A DNA stretch of 64,000 bases from Pseudomonas bohemica (GTDB taxonomy: Bacteria > Pseudomonadota > Gammaproteobacteria > Pseudomonadales > Pseudomonadaceae). Positions 34,401 through 43,776 of the stretch are shown in pieces. The notes beneath the pieces are model-generated. The model was not told where the DNA came from. It ran no database searches and saw nothing but the letters and a program-made list of their open reading frames with translations. Position 1 is the first letter of the stretch. Every line of letters begins with the position of its first letter. The position numbers and the translations under genes were made by a program. The stretch is from assembly GCF_002934685.1 (NCBI RefSeq), contig NZ_NKHL01000119.1:27098-91097 (forward strand). Reading direction: 5' to 3'.

Positions 34401-36026
34401 ATGACTAGTTTGCACGCCGATGAGGCCTTTCTCGGTCACTACCAATTGAGTCATGACCCCTTTGCCACGCGGGTCCCCGGCTTCAAGTTCTTCCCTGCCC
34501 AGCGCAAGCCGGTGCTGGGACAGTTGCATCATCTGGCCCGCTACAGTCAGTTGCTCCTGCTGGTCACGGGCCCTCACGGCAGCGGCAAGACCCTTCTGCG
34601 TCAGGCGCTGGTCGCGAGCACCAACAAGCAATCGGTGCAAAGCGTGGTGGTTTCCGCCCGTGGCGCGAGCGACGCTTCCGGTGTGTTGCGTCAGGTGGCT
34701 CAAGCGTTGAACGTTGCGCAGCCGGAAATGCGCGCGATCCTTTCGCAGGTCGTGCAACTGGCGCTCACCGGCCAGGAAGTCTACGTGCTGGTAGACGATG
34801 CCGAACAACTGGGCGAATCCGCACTCGAAGCGTTGTTGGGATTGGCGGCGGGCACCCCGGAAGGTCGTCCGCACGTCTTCCTGTTCGGCGAGGCTTCGAT
34901 CATCGACCGTTTGGACCAACTGTGTGCCGAGAGCGGCTCGGAAGAGGAACGCTTCCACGTTATCGAGCTTGCACCGTATTCCGAAGAAGAAACCCGTGAG
35001 TATCTGGCTCAACGCCTGGAGGGCGCCGGACAAGGCATTGAAGTCTTAAGCGCCGAGCAGATCACCGATATTCACGAGCAGTCCAATGGATGGCCGGGCG
35101 CGATCAACCAGGTCGCGCGCGACTCGATGATCGAAGCCATGATCGCCAGCCGCTCTGCGGTAAAGCGTCCAAGTATGGGGTTCAAAATGCCTAAGAAACA
35201 CGTGTTGGCTTTGGGTGGGGTTGTTGTGGCAGCGGTGCTCGCTGCGTGGTTGATTCCAGGGCGCAACAGCGCGCCGACGGCTCCGGCCAACTCCCAGGCA
35301 CAACTGCCGCTGGGTCAAGGCACGGCGCCTGCTCAGCAATCGAATAACGGTGGCCCGGCCATCGAGTTCGCCGGTAATTCACAGCCGGTGCCGCTACCGT
35401 TGGGCGGTAACTCGCAACCGGTGATGCGCGGTCCTCTGGCTGAAGCTGCGGGTTCCGGCGAAGGAGATGGAGAAGACGGCGGCCCGGCTGCCAACCAGCC
35501 GTTGCAGCCTCCGACCGTGACCACCACCGCGCCACCTGCAGGCGCTGCGGCGGGTCCTGCTCCGGCGATGGCACAAACGCCAACGCCGACGCCACGTCCT
35601 GCACCGGCCCCGGCGGCCAAGCCGACGCCTGCCCCGGCCCCTGCTGCCAAACCCGCGCCGGCGCCGACTCAGGTCGCGACCGCCAAGCCTGCGCCTAAAC
35701 CCGCCGAAAAATCTGCTCCTGCTGCTCCCACGTCTGCCGGTGGCACCTGGTACGCCGGCCAGGCTCCGACTCACTATGTGGTGCAGATCCTCGGCACCAG
35801 CTCCGAAGCCACCGCTCAGAGCTACGTGAAAGAGCAGGGCGCCGAGTACCGCTACTTCAAGAAAACCCTACAGGGCAAGCCTCTGTACGTCGTGACTTAC
35901 GGCAGTTTTGCCGACCGTAATGCGGCGCTCGCCGCGATCAAGGTCTTGCCAGCGAAGGTTCAGGCTGGTAAACCTTGGCCTCGCACTGTCGGCAGTATCC
36001 AACAGGAACTGGCCGCAGCTCGCTAA
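34401..36026 (+). CDS. DamX-like AAA ATPase with SPOR domain
   Basis: 541-residue membrane protein. N-terminal ExeA-like AAA domain with Walker A GPHGSGKT (57-64), Walker B-like VYVLVDDAEQL; one membrane span at about 265-286 (HVLALGGVVVAAVLAAWLI); a 150-residue Ala/Pro-rich periplasmic linker; and a C-terminal SPOR domain (about 455-535, HYVVQILGTSSEATAQSYV). Equivalent in place and layout to damX downstream of aroB, a septal-ring protein. Starts 10 bases after aroB. Confidence 0.9.
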   Translation: MTSLHADEAFLGHYQLSHDPFATRVPGFKFFPAQRKPVLGQLHHLARYSQLLLLVTGPHGSGKTLLRQALVASTNKQSVQSVVVSARGASDASGVLRQVAQALNVAQPEMRAILSQVVQLALTGQEVYVLVDDAEQLGESALEALLGLAAGTPEGRPHVFLFGEASIIDRLDQLCAESGSEEERFHVIELAPYSEEETREYLAQRLEGAGQGIEVLSAEQITDIHEQSNGWPGAINQVARDSMIEAMIASRSAVKRPSMGFKMPKKHVLALGGVVVAAVLAAWLIPGRNSAPTAPANSQAQLPLGQGTAPAQQSNNGGPAIEFAGNSQPVPLPLGGNSQPVMRGPLAEAAGSGEGDGEDGGPAANQPLQPPTVTTTAPPAGAAAGPAPAMAQTPTPTPRPAPAPAAKPTPAPAPAAKPAPAPTQVATAKPAPKPAEKSAPAAPTSAGGTWYAGQAPTHYVVQILGTSSEATAQSYVKEQGAEYRYFKKTLQGKPLYVVTYGSFADRNAALAAIKVLPAKVQAGKPWPRTVGSIQQELAAAR

Positions 36027-36385
36027 GAACGCAGCGACCCTACCCGGGTCGCTCGATTAGCTCTCCTGAATTTCACGCATGAGCGTGCTGACAATGAGCA
36101 GCGCGCCTTGCGGTGTCTGCGTCTCAGGCACACATTGAACTTTGGGCTCTCTTTGGTCAGACTCGCAACAAAGCTCTGGCTAGCACGAGAATCGTTTTAA
36201 AACCTTTCATCAATGCGACATAAATTTGCGACGTTTCGTCGCTAAATTTGTGAGGCTTTGTGTCGGTGTGTACAATGACCTCCCTTTTGCTCCCGCAAAG
36301 CTGGCGTACGTTCAGCGTGGATGGTAAATGGTTGAATTGAAAAGAAATTTGCCTCGATAAGGGGCAGCCTGGTGAGAATGTGTCT
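36027..36385. other. gltB upstream region
   Basis: 359 bp without a gene. A stem AGCGACCC/GGGTCGCT at 36034-36054 directly follows the DamX-like gene but lacks a T tract. The rest is A+T-rich and holds the gltB promoter candidate and an overlapping dyad. Confidence 0.7.
36222..36276 (+). promoter_or_regulatory. Candidate gltB promoter with overlapping dyad operator
   Basis: TTGTGA (36248-36253, 4/6) and TACAAT (36271-36276, 5/6) are 17 bases apart. An inverted repeat AAATTTGCGAC ... GTCGCTAAATTT (36222-36249, one bulged base) ends at the -35 element. The arrangement suggests a regulator binding just upstream of or on the -35 box. Confidence 0.5.
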
Positions 36386-39300
36386 ATGAAAGCAGGTCTG
36401 TACCATCCAGAAGAATTCAAGGATAACTGTGGTTTCGGCCTGATCGCCCATATGCAAGGCGAGCCCAGTCATCACCTGTTGCAGACGGCTATCGAAGCCC
36501 TGACCTGCATGACCCACCGTGGTGGGATCAACGCCGACGGCAAGACCGGTGACGGTTGCGGGCTGTTGATTCAAAAACCCGACATGTTCCTGCGTGCCGT
36601 GGCTCAGGAGCACTTTGGTGTCGAGCTGCCGCGCCAGTATTGTGTGGGCATGGTGTTCCTCAACCAAGACGATACCAAGGCCCAAGCCGCCCGCGAAAAC
36701 ATGAACCGCGAAATCCTTGCGGCCGGCCTGACGCTGATTGGCTGGCGTCAGGTGCCTGTCGACACCAGCGTTCTCGGCCGCCTGGCGCTGGAGCGTCTGC
36801 CGAAAATCGAGCAGGTGTTCATCGGCGGTGAAGGCCTGAGCGATCAGGAATTCGCGATCAAGCTGTTCAGTGCTCGTCGCCGTTCGTCAGTATCCAACGC
36901 CGCTGACGCCGACCACTACATCTGCAGCTTTTCGCACAAGACCATCATCTATAAAGGCCTGATGATGCCGCGTGACCTCACGGCATTCTATCCAGACCTC
37001 AACGACGAGCGCCTGCAGACCGCAATCTGCGTGTTCCACCAGCGCTTCTCGACCAACACCCTGCCGAAATGGCCGCTGGCTCAGCCGTTCCGCTTTCTCG
37101 CCCACAACGGCGAGATCAACACCATCACCGGTAATCGCAACTGGGCGCAGGCCCGTCGCACCAAGTTCACCAACGATCTGATGGACCTGGAAGAACTCGG
37201 TCCGCTGGTCAACCGCGTGGGCTCCGACTCCTCAAGCATGGACAACATGTTGGAGCTGATGGTCACCGGCGGCATCGACCTGTTCCGTGGCGTGCGCATG
37301 CTCGTGCCGCCCGCATGGCAGAACGTTGAAACCATGGACCCGGATCTACGCGCGTTCTATGAATTCAACTCCATGCACATGGAGCCGTGGGATGGCCCGG
37401 CCGGTATCGTGATGACCGAAGGTCGCCACGCGGTCTGCCTGCTCGACCGTAACGGTCTGCGTCCGGCGCGCTGGGTCACCACCAAGAACGGCTATATCAC
37501 CCTGGCGTCGGAAATCGGCGTGTGGAACTACACGCCAGAAGACGTCATCGCCAAGGGCCGAGTCGGGCCGGGCCAGATCTTCGCCGTGGACACCGAAACC
37601 GGCCAGATTCTCGATACCGACGCCATCGACAGTCGTCTTAAGTCGCGCCATCCGTACAAGCAATGGCTGCGCAAGAATGCGCTGCGCATTCAGGCGACCC
37701 TGGAAGATCACGACCACGGTTCGGCGTTTTACAACCCGGATCAGCTCAAACAGTACATGAAGATGTTCCAGGTCACGTTCGAAGAGCGCGACCAGGTGCT
37801 GCGTCCGCTGGGTGAGCAGGGTCAGGAAGCCGTGGGCTCGATGGGCGACGATACGCCAATGGCCGTGTTGTCGCGCCGCGTGCGCACGCCGTACGACTAT
37901 TTCCGTCAGCAGTTCGCGCAGGTGACCAACCCGCCGATCGACCCGTTGCGCGAAGCCATCGTCATGTCGCTGGAAGTCTGCCTCGGTGCCGAGCGCAACA
38001 TCTTCCAGGAATCGCCAGAACACGCATCGCGCGTGATCCTCAGCTCGCCGGTTGTTTCCCCGGCCAAGTGGCGCTCGCTGATGACCCTGGAACGTCCGGG
38101 CTTCGACCGCGCCATCATCGACCTGAACTACGACGAAAGCACCGGCCTTGAAGCCGCTGTGCGCAACGTCGCCGATCAGGCCGAAGAAGCCGTGCGTTCC
38201 GGTTGCACCCAGATCGTGTTGAGCGACCGTCACATCGCACCGGGCAAACTGCCGATCCACGCTTCGCTGGCGACCGGCGCGGTTCACCACCGCCTGACCG
38301 AAAAAGGCCTGCGCTGCGACAGCAACATTCTGGTCGAGACCGCCACCGCTCGCGATCCACACCACTTTGCCGTGCTGATCGGCTTCGGTGCGTCGGCGGT
38401 CTATCCGTTCTTGGCCTACGAAGTGCTGGGCGATCTGATCCGTACCGGCGAAGTGCTGGGCGATCTGTATGAAGTGTTCAAGAACTACCGCAAAGGCATC
38501 ACCAAAGGCCTGCTCAAGATCCTGTCGAAAATGGGCATCTCGACCATCGCCTCGTATCGCGGTGCGCAGCTGTTCGAGGCTATCGGCCTGTCCGAAGAAG
38601 TCTGCGACCTGAGCTTTCGTGGCGTGCCGAGCCGCATCAAGGGTGCGCGCTTCGTCGACATCGAAGACGAGCAGAAGGCCCTGGCCGGCGAAGCCTGGAG
38701 CCCGCGCAAGCCGATCCAGCAAGGCGGCCTGCTGAAGTTCGTCTACGGCGGCGAATACCATGCTTATAACCCTGACGTGGTGGCGACGTTGCAAGCCGCC
38801 GTGCAGCACGGCGACTACAGTAAATTCAAGGAATACACCGCGCTGGTGGACAATCGTCCGGTGTCGATGATCCGCGATCTGTTCAAGGTCAAGGAACTCG
38901 ATACGCCGCTGTCGATTGACGACATCGAGCCGCTGGAAGCGATCCTCAAGCGTTTCGACTCGGCGGGTATCTCGCTGGGCGCACTGTCGCCGGAAGCTCA
39001 CGAAGCGCTGGCCGAGGCGATGAACCGTCTGGGCGCGCGCTCCAACTCCGGTGAGGGCGGCGAAGATCCTGCGCGCTACGGCACCATCCGCAGCTCCAAG
39101 ATCAAGCAGATCGCCACCGGCCGTTTTGGGGTGACGCCTGAGTATCTGGTCAACGCCGACGTGCTGCAGATCAAGGTCGCCCAAGGTGCCAAACCGGGCG
39201 AGGGCGGTCAACTGCCCGGCGGCAAGGTCAACGGTCTGATCGCCAAACTGCGTTATGCGGTGCCGGGTGTGACCCTGATTTCGCCTCCGCCGCATCACGA

Positions 39301-40831
39301 CATTTACTCGATCGAAGATTTGTCGCAGCTGATTTTCGACCTCAAGCAGGTCAACCCGGCGGCGCTGGTCTCGGTCAAGCTGGTGGCAGAAGCGGGCGTA
39401 GGCACCATCGCCGCCGGTGTGGCCAAGGCCTACGCAGACCTGATTACCATTTCCGGTTACGACGGTGGCACCGGCGCATCGCCGTTGTCGTCGATCAAAT
39501 ATGCGGGCGCCCCGTGGGAAATCGGTCTGGCCGAAACCCACCAGACCCTGCGCGGCAACGACCTGCGCGGCAAGGTTCGGGTGCAGACCGACGGTGGTCT
39601 GAAAACCGGTCTGGACGTGATCAAGGCCGCGATCCTCGGCGCCGAGAGCTTCGGTTTCGGCACCGCGCCGATGATCGCGCTGGGCTGCAAATACCTGCGT
39701 ATCTGTCATCTGAACAACTGCGCCACCGGCGTCGCGACTCAGAACGACAAGCTGCGCAAGGACCACTACATCGGCACCGTCGACATGGTGATCAACTTCT
39801 TCACCTATGTAGCTGAAGAAACCCGTGAGTGGCTGGCCAAGCTGGGCGTGCGTTCGCTGGAAGATCTGATCGGCCGTACCGACCTGCTGGACATCCTGCC
39901 GGGCGAAACCGCCAAGCAGCAGAATCTGGACCTGACGCCTCTGCTGGGCAGCGACCACATCCCGGCAGACAAGCCTCAGTTCAGCCTGGTGGACCGCAAC
40001 CCGCCGTTCGACAAGGGTCTGCTGGCCGAGAAAATGGTCGAGATGGCCAAATCGTCGATCGAGTCCAAGGCGGGCGGCGAATACGAACTGGATATCTGCA
40101 ACTGCGACCGCTCCATCGGTGCGCGTATTTCCGGCGAAATTGCCAAGCTGCACGGCAACCAGGGCATGAACGACGCCCCGGTGACCTTCCGCTTCAAGGG
40201 CACTGCCGGCCAGAGTTTCGGTGTATGGAACGCCGGCGGCCTGAACATGTACCTGGAAGGCGACGCCAACGACTACGTCGGTAAAGGCATGACCGCGGGC
40301 AAGCTGGTGATCGTGCCGCCAAAAGGCAGCCCGTTCAAAACTCAGGACAGCGCTATCATCGGTAACACCTGCCTGTACGGCGCAACCGGCGGCAAGCTGT
40401 TTGCCGCGGGTACCGCAGGGGAGCGCTTCGCTGTGCGTAACTCGGGTGCCCACACCGTTGTGGAAGGCACCGGCGATCACTGCTGCGAATACATGACCGG
40501 CGGTTTCGTCTGCGTCCTGGGCAAGACCGGTTATAACTTCGGCTCCGGCATGACCGGCGGTTTCGCTTACGTGCTCGACCAGGACAACACTTTCGTTGAC
40601 CGGGTCAACCACGAACTGGTCGAAATCCAGCGCATCAGCGGCGAAGCGATGGAAGCGTATCGCAGCCACCTGGAGCGCGTGCTCGCCGAATACGTTGCAG
40701 AAACCGATAGCGAGTGGGGCCGTAATCTCTGGGAAAACCTGGACGACTACCTGCGCCGCTTCTGGCTGGTGAAGCCAAAAGCCGCGAGCCTGAAGTCGCT
40801 GTTGTCCAGCATCCTCGCGAACCCGCAATAA
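36386..40831 (+). CDS. gltB: Glutamate synthase large subunit (NADPH-GOGAT alpha)
   Basis: 1481-residue iron-sulfur flavoprotein that makes glutamate from glutamine and 2-oxoglutarate. Domains: class II amidotransferase with catalytic Cys15 in KDNCGFG (exposed after removal of a short propeptide), central domain, FMN-binding synthase domain, and a C-terminal GXGXG helix. 3Fe-4S cysteines at 1101, 1107 and 1112 (CKYLRICHLNNC). I use ATG 36386; a GTG two codons earlier is possible. gltD lies 109 bases downstream past two hairpins. Confidence 0.97.
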   Translation: MKAGLYHPEEFKDNCGFGLIAHMQGEPSHHLLQTAIEALTCMTHRGGINADGKTGDGCGLLIQKPDMFLRAVAQEHFGVELPRQYCVGMVFLNQDDTKAQAARENMNREILAAGLTLIGWRQVPVDTSVLGRLALERLPKIEQVFIGGEGLSDQEFAIKLFSARRRSSVSNAADADHYICSFSHKTIIYKGLMMPRDLTAFYPDLNDERLQTAICVFHQRFSTNTLPKWPLAQPFRFLAHNGEINTITGNRNWAQARRTKFTNDLMDLEELGPLVNRVGSDSSSMDNMLELMVTGGIDLFRGVRMLVPPAWQNVETMDPDLRAFYEFNSMHMEPWDGPAGIVMTEGRHAVCLLDRNGLRPARWVTTKNGYITLASEIGVWNYTPEDVIAKGRVGPGQIFAVDTETGQILDTDAIDSRLKSRHPYKQWLRKNALRIQATLEDHDHGSAFYNPDQLKQYMKMFQVTFEERDQVLRPLGEQGQEAVGSMGDDTPMAVLSRRVRTPYDYFRQQFAQVTNPPIDPLREAIVMSLEVCLGAERNIFQESPEHASRVILSSPVVSPAKWRSLMTLERPGFDRAIIDLNYDESTGLEAAVRNVADQAEEAVRSGCTQIVLSDRHIAPGKLPIHASLATGAVHHRLTEKGLRCDSNILVETATARDPHHFAVLIGFGASAVYPFLAYEVLGDLIRTGEVLGDLYEVFKNYRKGITKGLLKILSKMGISTIASYRGAQLFEAIGLSEEVCDLSFRGVPSRIKGARFVDIEDEQKALAGEAWSPRKPIQQGGLLKFVYGGEYHAYNPDVVATLQAAVQHGDYSKFKEYTALVDNRPVSMIRDLFKVKELDTPLSIDDIEPLEAILKRFDSAGISLGALSPEAHEALAEAMNRLGARSNSGEGGEDPARYGTIRSSKIKQIATGRFGVTPEYLVNADVLQIKVAQGAKPGEGGQLPGGKVNGLIAKLRYAVPGVTLISPPPHHDIYSIEDLSQLIFDLKQVNPAALVSVKLVAEAGVGTIAAGVAKAYADLITISGYDGGTGASPLSSIKYAGAPWEIGLAETHQTLRGNDLRGKVRVQTDGGLKTGLDVIKAAILGAESFGFGTAPMIALGCKYLRICHLNNCATGVATQNDKLRKDHYIGTVDMVINFFTYVAEETREWLAKLGVRSLEDLIGRTDLLDILPGETAKQQNLDLTPLLGSDHIPADKPQFSLVDRNPPFDKGLLAEKMVEMAKSSIESKAGGEYELDICNCDRSIGARISGEIAKLHGNQGMNDAPVTFRFKGTAGQSFGVWNAGGLNMYLEGDANDYVGKGMTAGKLVIVPPKGSPFKTQDSAIIGNTCLYGATGGKLFAAGTAGERFAVRNSGAHTVVEGTGDHCCEYMTGGFVCVLGKTGYNFGSGMTGGFAYVLDQDNTFVDRVNHELVEIQRISGEAMEAYRSHLERVLAEYVAETDSEWGRNLWENLDDYLRRFWLVKPKAASLKSLLSSILANPQ

Positions 40832-40837
40832 AGCAGC

Positions 40838-40924
40838 CACGAGCTGCAAGCTCAAAGCTTTCAGCTCCGTGGGTCGAACAGAATTTGATTTTCTTGCAGC
40901 TTCAAGCGTGTCGCTTGAAGCTGC
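40838..40924. repeat. Two hairpins between gltB and gltD
   Basis: An imperfect hairpin CACGAGCTGCAAGCT/AGCTTTCAGCTCCGTG (about 40838-40872) is followed by a perfect 13-bp inverted repeat GCAGCTTCAAGCG-TGT-CGCTTGAAGCTGC (40896-40924), ending 16 bases before the gltD ATG. The AAGCTGC / GCTTGAAG sequence resembles the repeat at 24899-24972. Confidence 0.85.
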
Positions 40925-40940
40925 CGCGAAGAGGCTCCAA

Positions 40941-42359
40941 ATGGCTGAACGTCTGAGTAACGACTTCCAGTTCATCGATGTCGGGCGCAAAGATCCGAAG
41001 AAGAAACTGTTGCGTCAACGCAAGAAAGAGTTCGTGGAAATCTACGAGCCCTTCAAACCCCAGCAATCGGCCGATCAGGCCCACCGCTGCCTGGGTTGCG
41101 GCAACCCTTACTGTGAATGGAAATGCCCTGTGCATAACTTCATTCCCAACTGGCTCAAGTTGGTGTCCGAGGGCAACATCCTCGCTGCCGCCGAGCTGTC
41201 GCATCAGACCAACACCCTGCCGGAAGTCTGCGGCCGGGTATGCCCTCAGGATCGTCTGTGCGAAGGTGCCTGCACCCTCAACGACGGTTTCGGCGCGGTC
41301 ACAATCGGTTCGGTGGAGAAGTACATCACCGACACCGCCTTCGCCATGGGTTGGCGTCCGGACATGTCGCGTGTAGTGCCGACCGGCAAGCGCGTGGCGA
41401 TCATCGGCGCGGGCCCGGCGGGTCTGGGTTGCGCCGACGTGCTGGTGCGCGGTGGCGTGACGCCAGTGGTGTTCGACAAGAACCCGGAAATCGGCGGCCT
41501 GCTGACCTTCGGTATCCCGGAGTTCAAGCTTGAAAAGAGCGTGCTCAGCCACCGTCGCGAAGTCTTTAGCGGCATGGGCATCGAATTCCGCCTCAATACC
41601 GAAATCGGCAAGGACATCACCGTCGAGCAGTTGCTGCAGGAGTACGATGCCGTGTTCATGGGCATGGGTACCTACACCTACATGAAGGGCGGCTTCCCCG
41701 GTGAAGACCTGCCGGGCGTGCACGATGCGCTGGACTTCCTGATCGCCAACGTCAACCGCAACCTGGGTTTCGAAAAGTCGCCGGAAGACTTCGTCGACAT
41801 GAAAGGCAAGAAGGTCGTGGTACTCGGTGGCGGCGACACGGCGATGGACTGCAACCGCACCTCGATTCGCCAGGGCGCCAAAGCCGTGACCTGTGCCTAT
41901 CGTCGCGACGAGGAAAACATGCCGGGCTCGCGCAAGGAAGTGAAGAACGCGAAAGAAGAAGGCGTGAAGTTCCTCTACAACCGTCAACCGATCGCCATCG
42001 TTGGCGAAGACAAGGTAGAAGGCGTGAAGGTGGTCGAGACCCGTCTTGGCGAGCCTGACGCCCGCGGGCGTCGCAGCCCTGAGCCGATTCCGGGTTCCGA
42101 AGAAATCATCCCGGCCGACGCCGTGGTCATCGCTTTCGGCTTCCGCCCAAGTCCGGCGCCGTGGTTCGAACAGCACAGCATCGAGACCGACAGCCAGGGT
42201 CGTGTGGTCGCGCCGGAGCAAGGCAAGTTCAAGCACCAGACCAGCAACCCGAAAATCTTCGCCGGTGGCGACATGGTCCGTGGTTCCGACCTGGTCGTGA
42301 CTGCCATCTTCGAAGGCCGTAACGCGGCTGAGGGGATTCTGGATTACCTGGGCGTGTAA
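40941..42359 (+). CDS. gltD: Glutamate synthase small subunit (NADPH-GOGAT beta)
   Basis: 472-residue subunit that passes electrons from NADPH to GltB. N-terminal Fe-S ligands CLGCGNPYCEWKC and CGRVCPQDRLCEGAC; FAD loop IIGAGPAGLGCAD; NADPH loop VVVLGGGDTAMDC; C-terminal GGDMVRGSDLVV. ATG at 40941 (MAERLSNDFQFIDVGRKDP), preceded by GAGGCTCCAA; the frame extends to 40869 through the hairpin but that part is repeat, not protein. Confidence 0.97.
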   Translation: MAERLSNDFQFIDVGRKDPKKKLLRQRKKEFVEIYEPFKPQQSADQAHRCLGCGNPYCEWKCPVHNFIPNWLKLVSEGNILAAAELSHQTNTLPEVCGRVCPQDRLCEGACTLNDGFGAVTIGSVEKYITDTAFAMGWRPDMSRVVPTGKRVAIIGAGPAGLGCADVLVRGGVTPVVFDKNPEIGGLLTFGIPEFKLEKSVLSHRREVFSGMGIEFRLNTEIGKDITVEQLLQEYDAVFMGMGTYTYMKGGFPGEDLPGVHDALDFLIANVNRNLGFEKSPEDFVDMKGKKVVVLGGGDTAMDCNRTSIRQGAKAVTCAYRRDEENMPGSRKEVKNAKEEGVKFLYNRQPIAIVGEDKVEGVKVVETRLGEPDARGRRSPEPIPGSEEIIPADAVVIAFGFRPSPAPWFEQHSIETDSQGRVVAPEQGKFKHQTSNPKIFAGGDMVRGSDLVVTAIFEGRNAAEGILDYLGV

Positions 42360-42369
42360 ACGCCGATTC

Positions 42370-42457
42370 TGTAGGAGCGCGCTTGCCCGCGATGACGATG
42401 TATCAGTCACCGTTCCAGTGTCTGGAATCTCGCATCGCGGGCAAGCGCACGCCTACA
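42370..42457. repeat. REPIN, family A copy 4
   Basis: Left arm TGTAGGAGCGCGCTTGCCCG, right arm ATCGCGGGCAAGCGCACGCC then TACA. Directly after gltD. Confidence 0.88.
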
Positions 42458-42496
42458 CACCCAATCGTTCTGCTGCGACAAATCGCCCTCATAAAT

Positions 42497-42524
42497 AAAA
42501 GGCACGGCACCGACCGTGCCTTTT
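42497..42524 (+). terminator. Rho-independent terminator before hemE
   Basis: AAAAGGCACGG and CCGTGCCTTTT (11 bp) enclose CACCGA; the A and T tracts make it possibly bidirectional. Confidence 0.85.
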
Positions 42525-42571
42525 GCGTTGGTGTCTGAGAAAATGCCCGCACTTTTTTTCCGGATGCCGAC

Positions 42572-43636
42572 ATGACTGCCCTGAAGAACGACCGTTTCCT
42601 TCGCGCCCTGCTCAAGCAACCTGTAGACGTCACGCCGGTATGGATGATGCGTCAGGCCGGTCGCTACCTCCCGGAATACCGCGCCAGCCGCGCCAAGGCC
42701 GGGGATTTCATGAGCCTGTGCATGAACCCGGCTTTCGCCTGTGAAGTCACGCTGCAGCCGCTTGAGCGTTACCCGCTGGACGCCGCGATCCTCTTCTCCG
42801 ACATCCTCACCGTGCCCGACGCGATGGGCCTTGGCCTGTATTTCGAAACCGGCGAAGGCCCGCGTTTCAAGAAAACCGTCAGCACCCTGGCCGACATCGA
42901 GGCCTTACCGATACCCGATCCGCAGAAGGACCTGGGCTACGTCATGGACGCCGTCAGCACCATTCGCCGCGAGCTGAATGGCCGTGTGCCGCTGATCGGT
43001 TTCTCCGGCAGCCCCTGGACCCTGGCGACTTACATGGTCGAGGGCGGCTCGTCCAAGGATTTCCGCAAATCCAAGGCCATGCTCTATGACAACCCGCAAG
43101 CCATGCACCTGCTGCTGGACAAGCTGGCACAGTCGGTCACGGCCTACCTCAATGGCCAGATCCTCGCAGGCGCACAAGCCGTGCAGATCTTCGACAGTTG
43201 GGGCGGCAGCCTTTCGGCGGCGGCCTATCAAGAGTTTTCCCTGGCCTACATGCGCAAAATCGTCAGCGGCCTGATTCGTGAGCACGATGGTCGTAAAGTG
43301 CCTGTGATCCTGTTCACCAAGGGCGGTGGCCTGTGGCTGGAAAGCATCGCCGACGTGGGTGCCGACGCGTTGGGCCTGGACTGGACCTGCGACATCGGCG
43401 AAGCCCGCCGCCGCGTCGGCAGCAAAGTCGCCCTGCAAGGCAACATGGACCCGACCGTGCTCTACGCGAACCCGCAAGCCATCCGCCAGGAAGTCGCCAA
43501 CATCCTCAAAAGCTATGGCAGCGGCACCGGCCACGTCTTCAACCTCGGCCACGGCATCACGCCAGAAGTCGACCCGGCCAATGCGGGTGCATTCATCAAT
43601 GCCGTGCATGAGCTGTCGGCGCAATATCACCCGTAA
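42572..43636 (+). CDS. hemE: Uroporphyrinogen decarboxylase
   Basis: 354-residue heme-pathway enzyme that decarboxylates uroporphyrinogen III to coproporphyrinogen III. Signature WMMRQAGRYLPEYR near residue 22, the conserved Asp in FSDILTVPDAMG, and GFSGSPWTLATYM. Stand-alone gene between two terminators. Confidence 0.97.
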   Translation: MTALKNDRFLRALLKQPVDVTPVWMMRQAGRYLPEYRASRAKAGDFMSLCMNPAFACEVTLQPLERYPLDAAILFSDILTVPDAMGLGLYFETGEGPRFKKTVSTLADIEALPIPDPQKDLGYVMDAVSTIRRELNGRVPLIGFSGSPWTLATYMVEGGSSKDFRKSKAMLYDNPQAMHLLLDKLAQSVTAYLNGQILAGAQAVQIFDSWGGSLSAAAYQEFSLAYMRKIVSGLIREHDGRKVPVILFTKGGGLWLESIADVGADALGLDWTCDIGEARRRVGSKVALQGNMDPTVLYANPQAIRQEVANILKSYGSGTGHVFNLGHGITPEVDPANAGAFINAVHELSAQYHP

Positions 43637-43656
43637 TCGCTGATACGCAGACATGA

Positions 43657-43683
43657 AAGCGCCCGGTCAATGCCGGGCGTTTT
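43657..43683 (+). terminator. hemE terminator
   Basis: CGCCCGG (43660-43666) and CCGGGCG (43673-43679) with a 6-base loop, followed by TTTTC. Confidence 0.8.
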
Positions 43684-43776
43684 CGTATGCGGTTTCATGC
43701 TGCGGTGATGGCTTGGGGGAGGTGATGGGAAAGATGTGAAACGAACCCGTGTTTTGTACGAAAACGCCGGAGACGA

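Noticed and set aside
37346..40990. Open frame of 1214 codons on the minus strand opposite gltB
   Set aside because: It is the antisense shadow of gltB in a high-GC gene; no protein family and no ribosome site, and gltB is certain.
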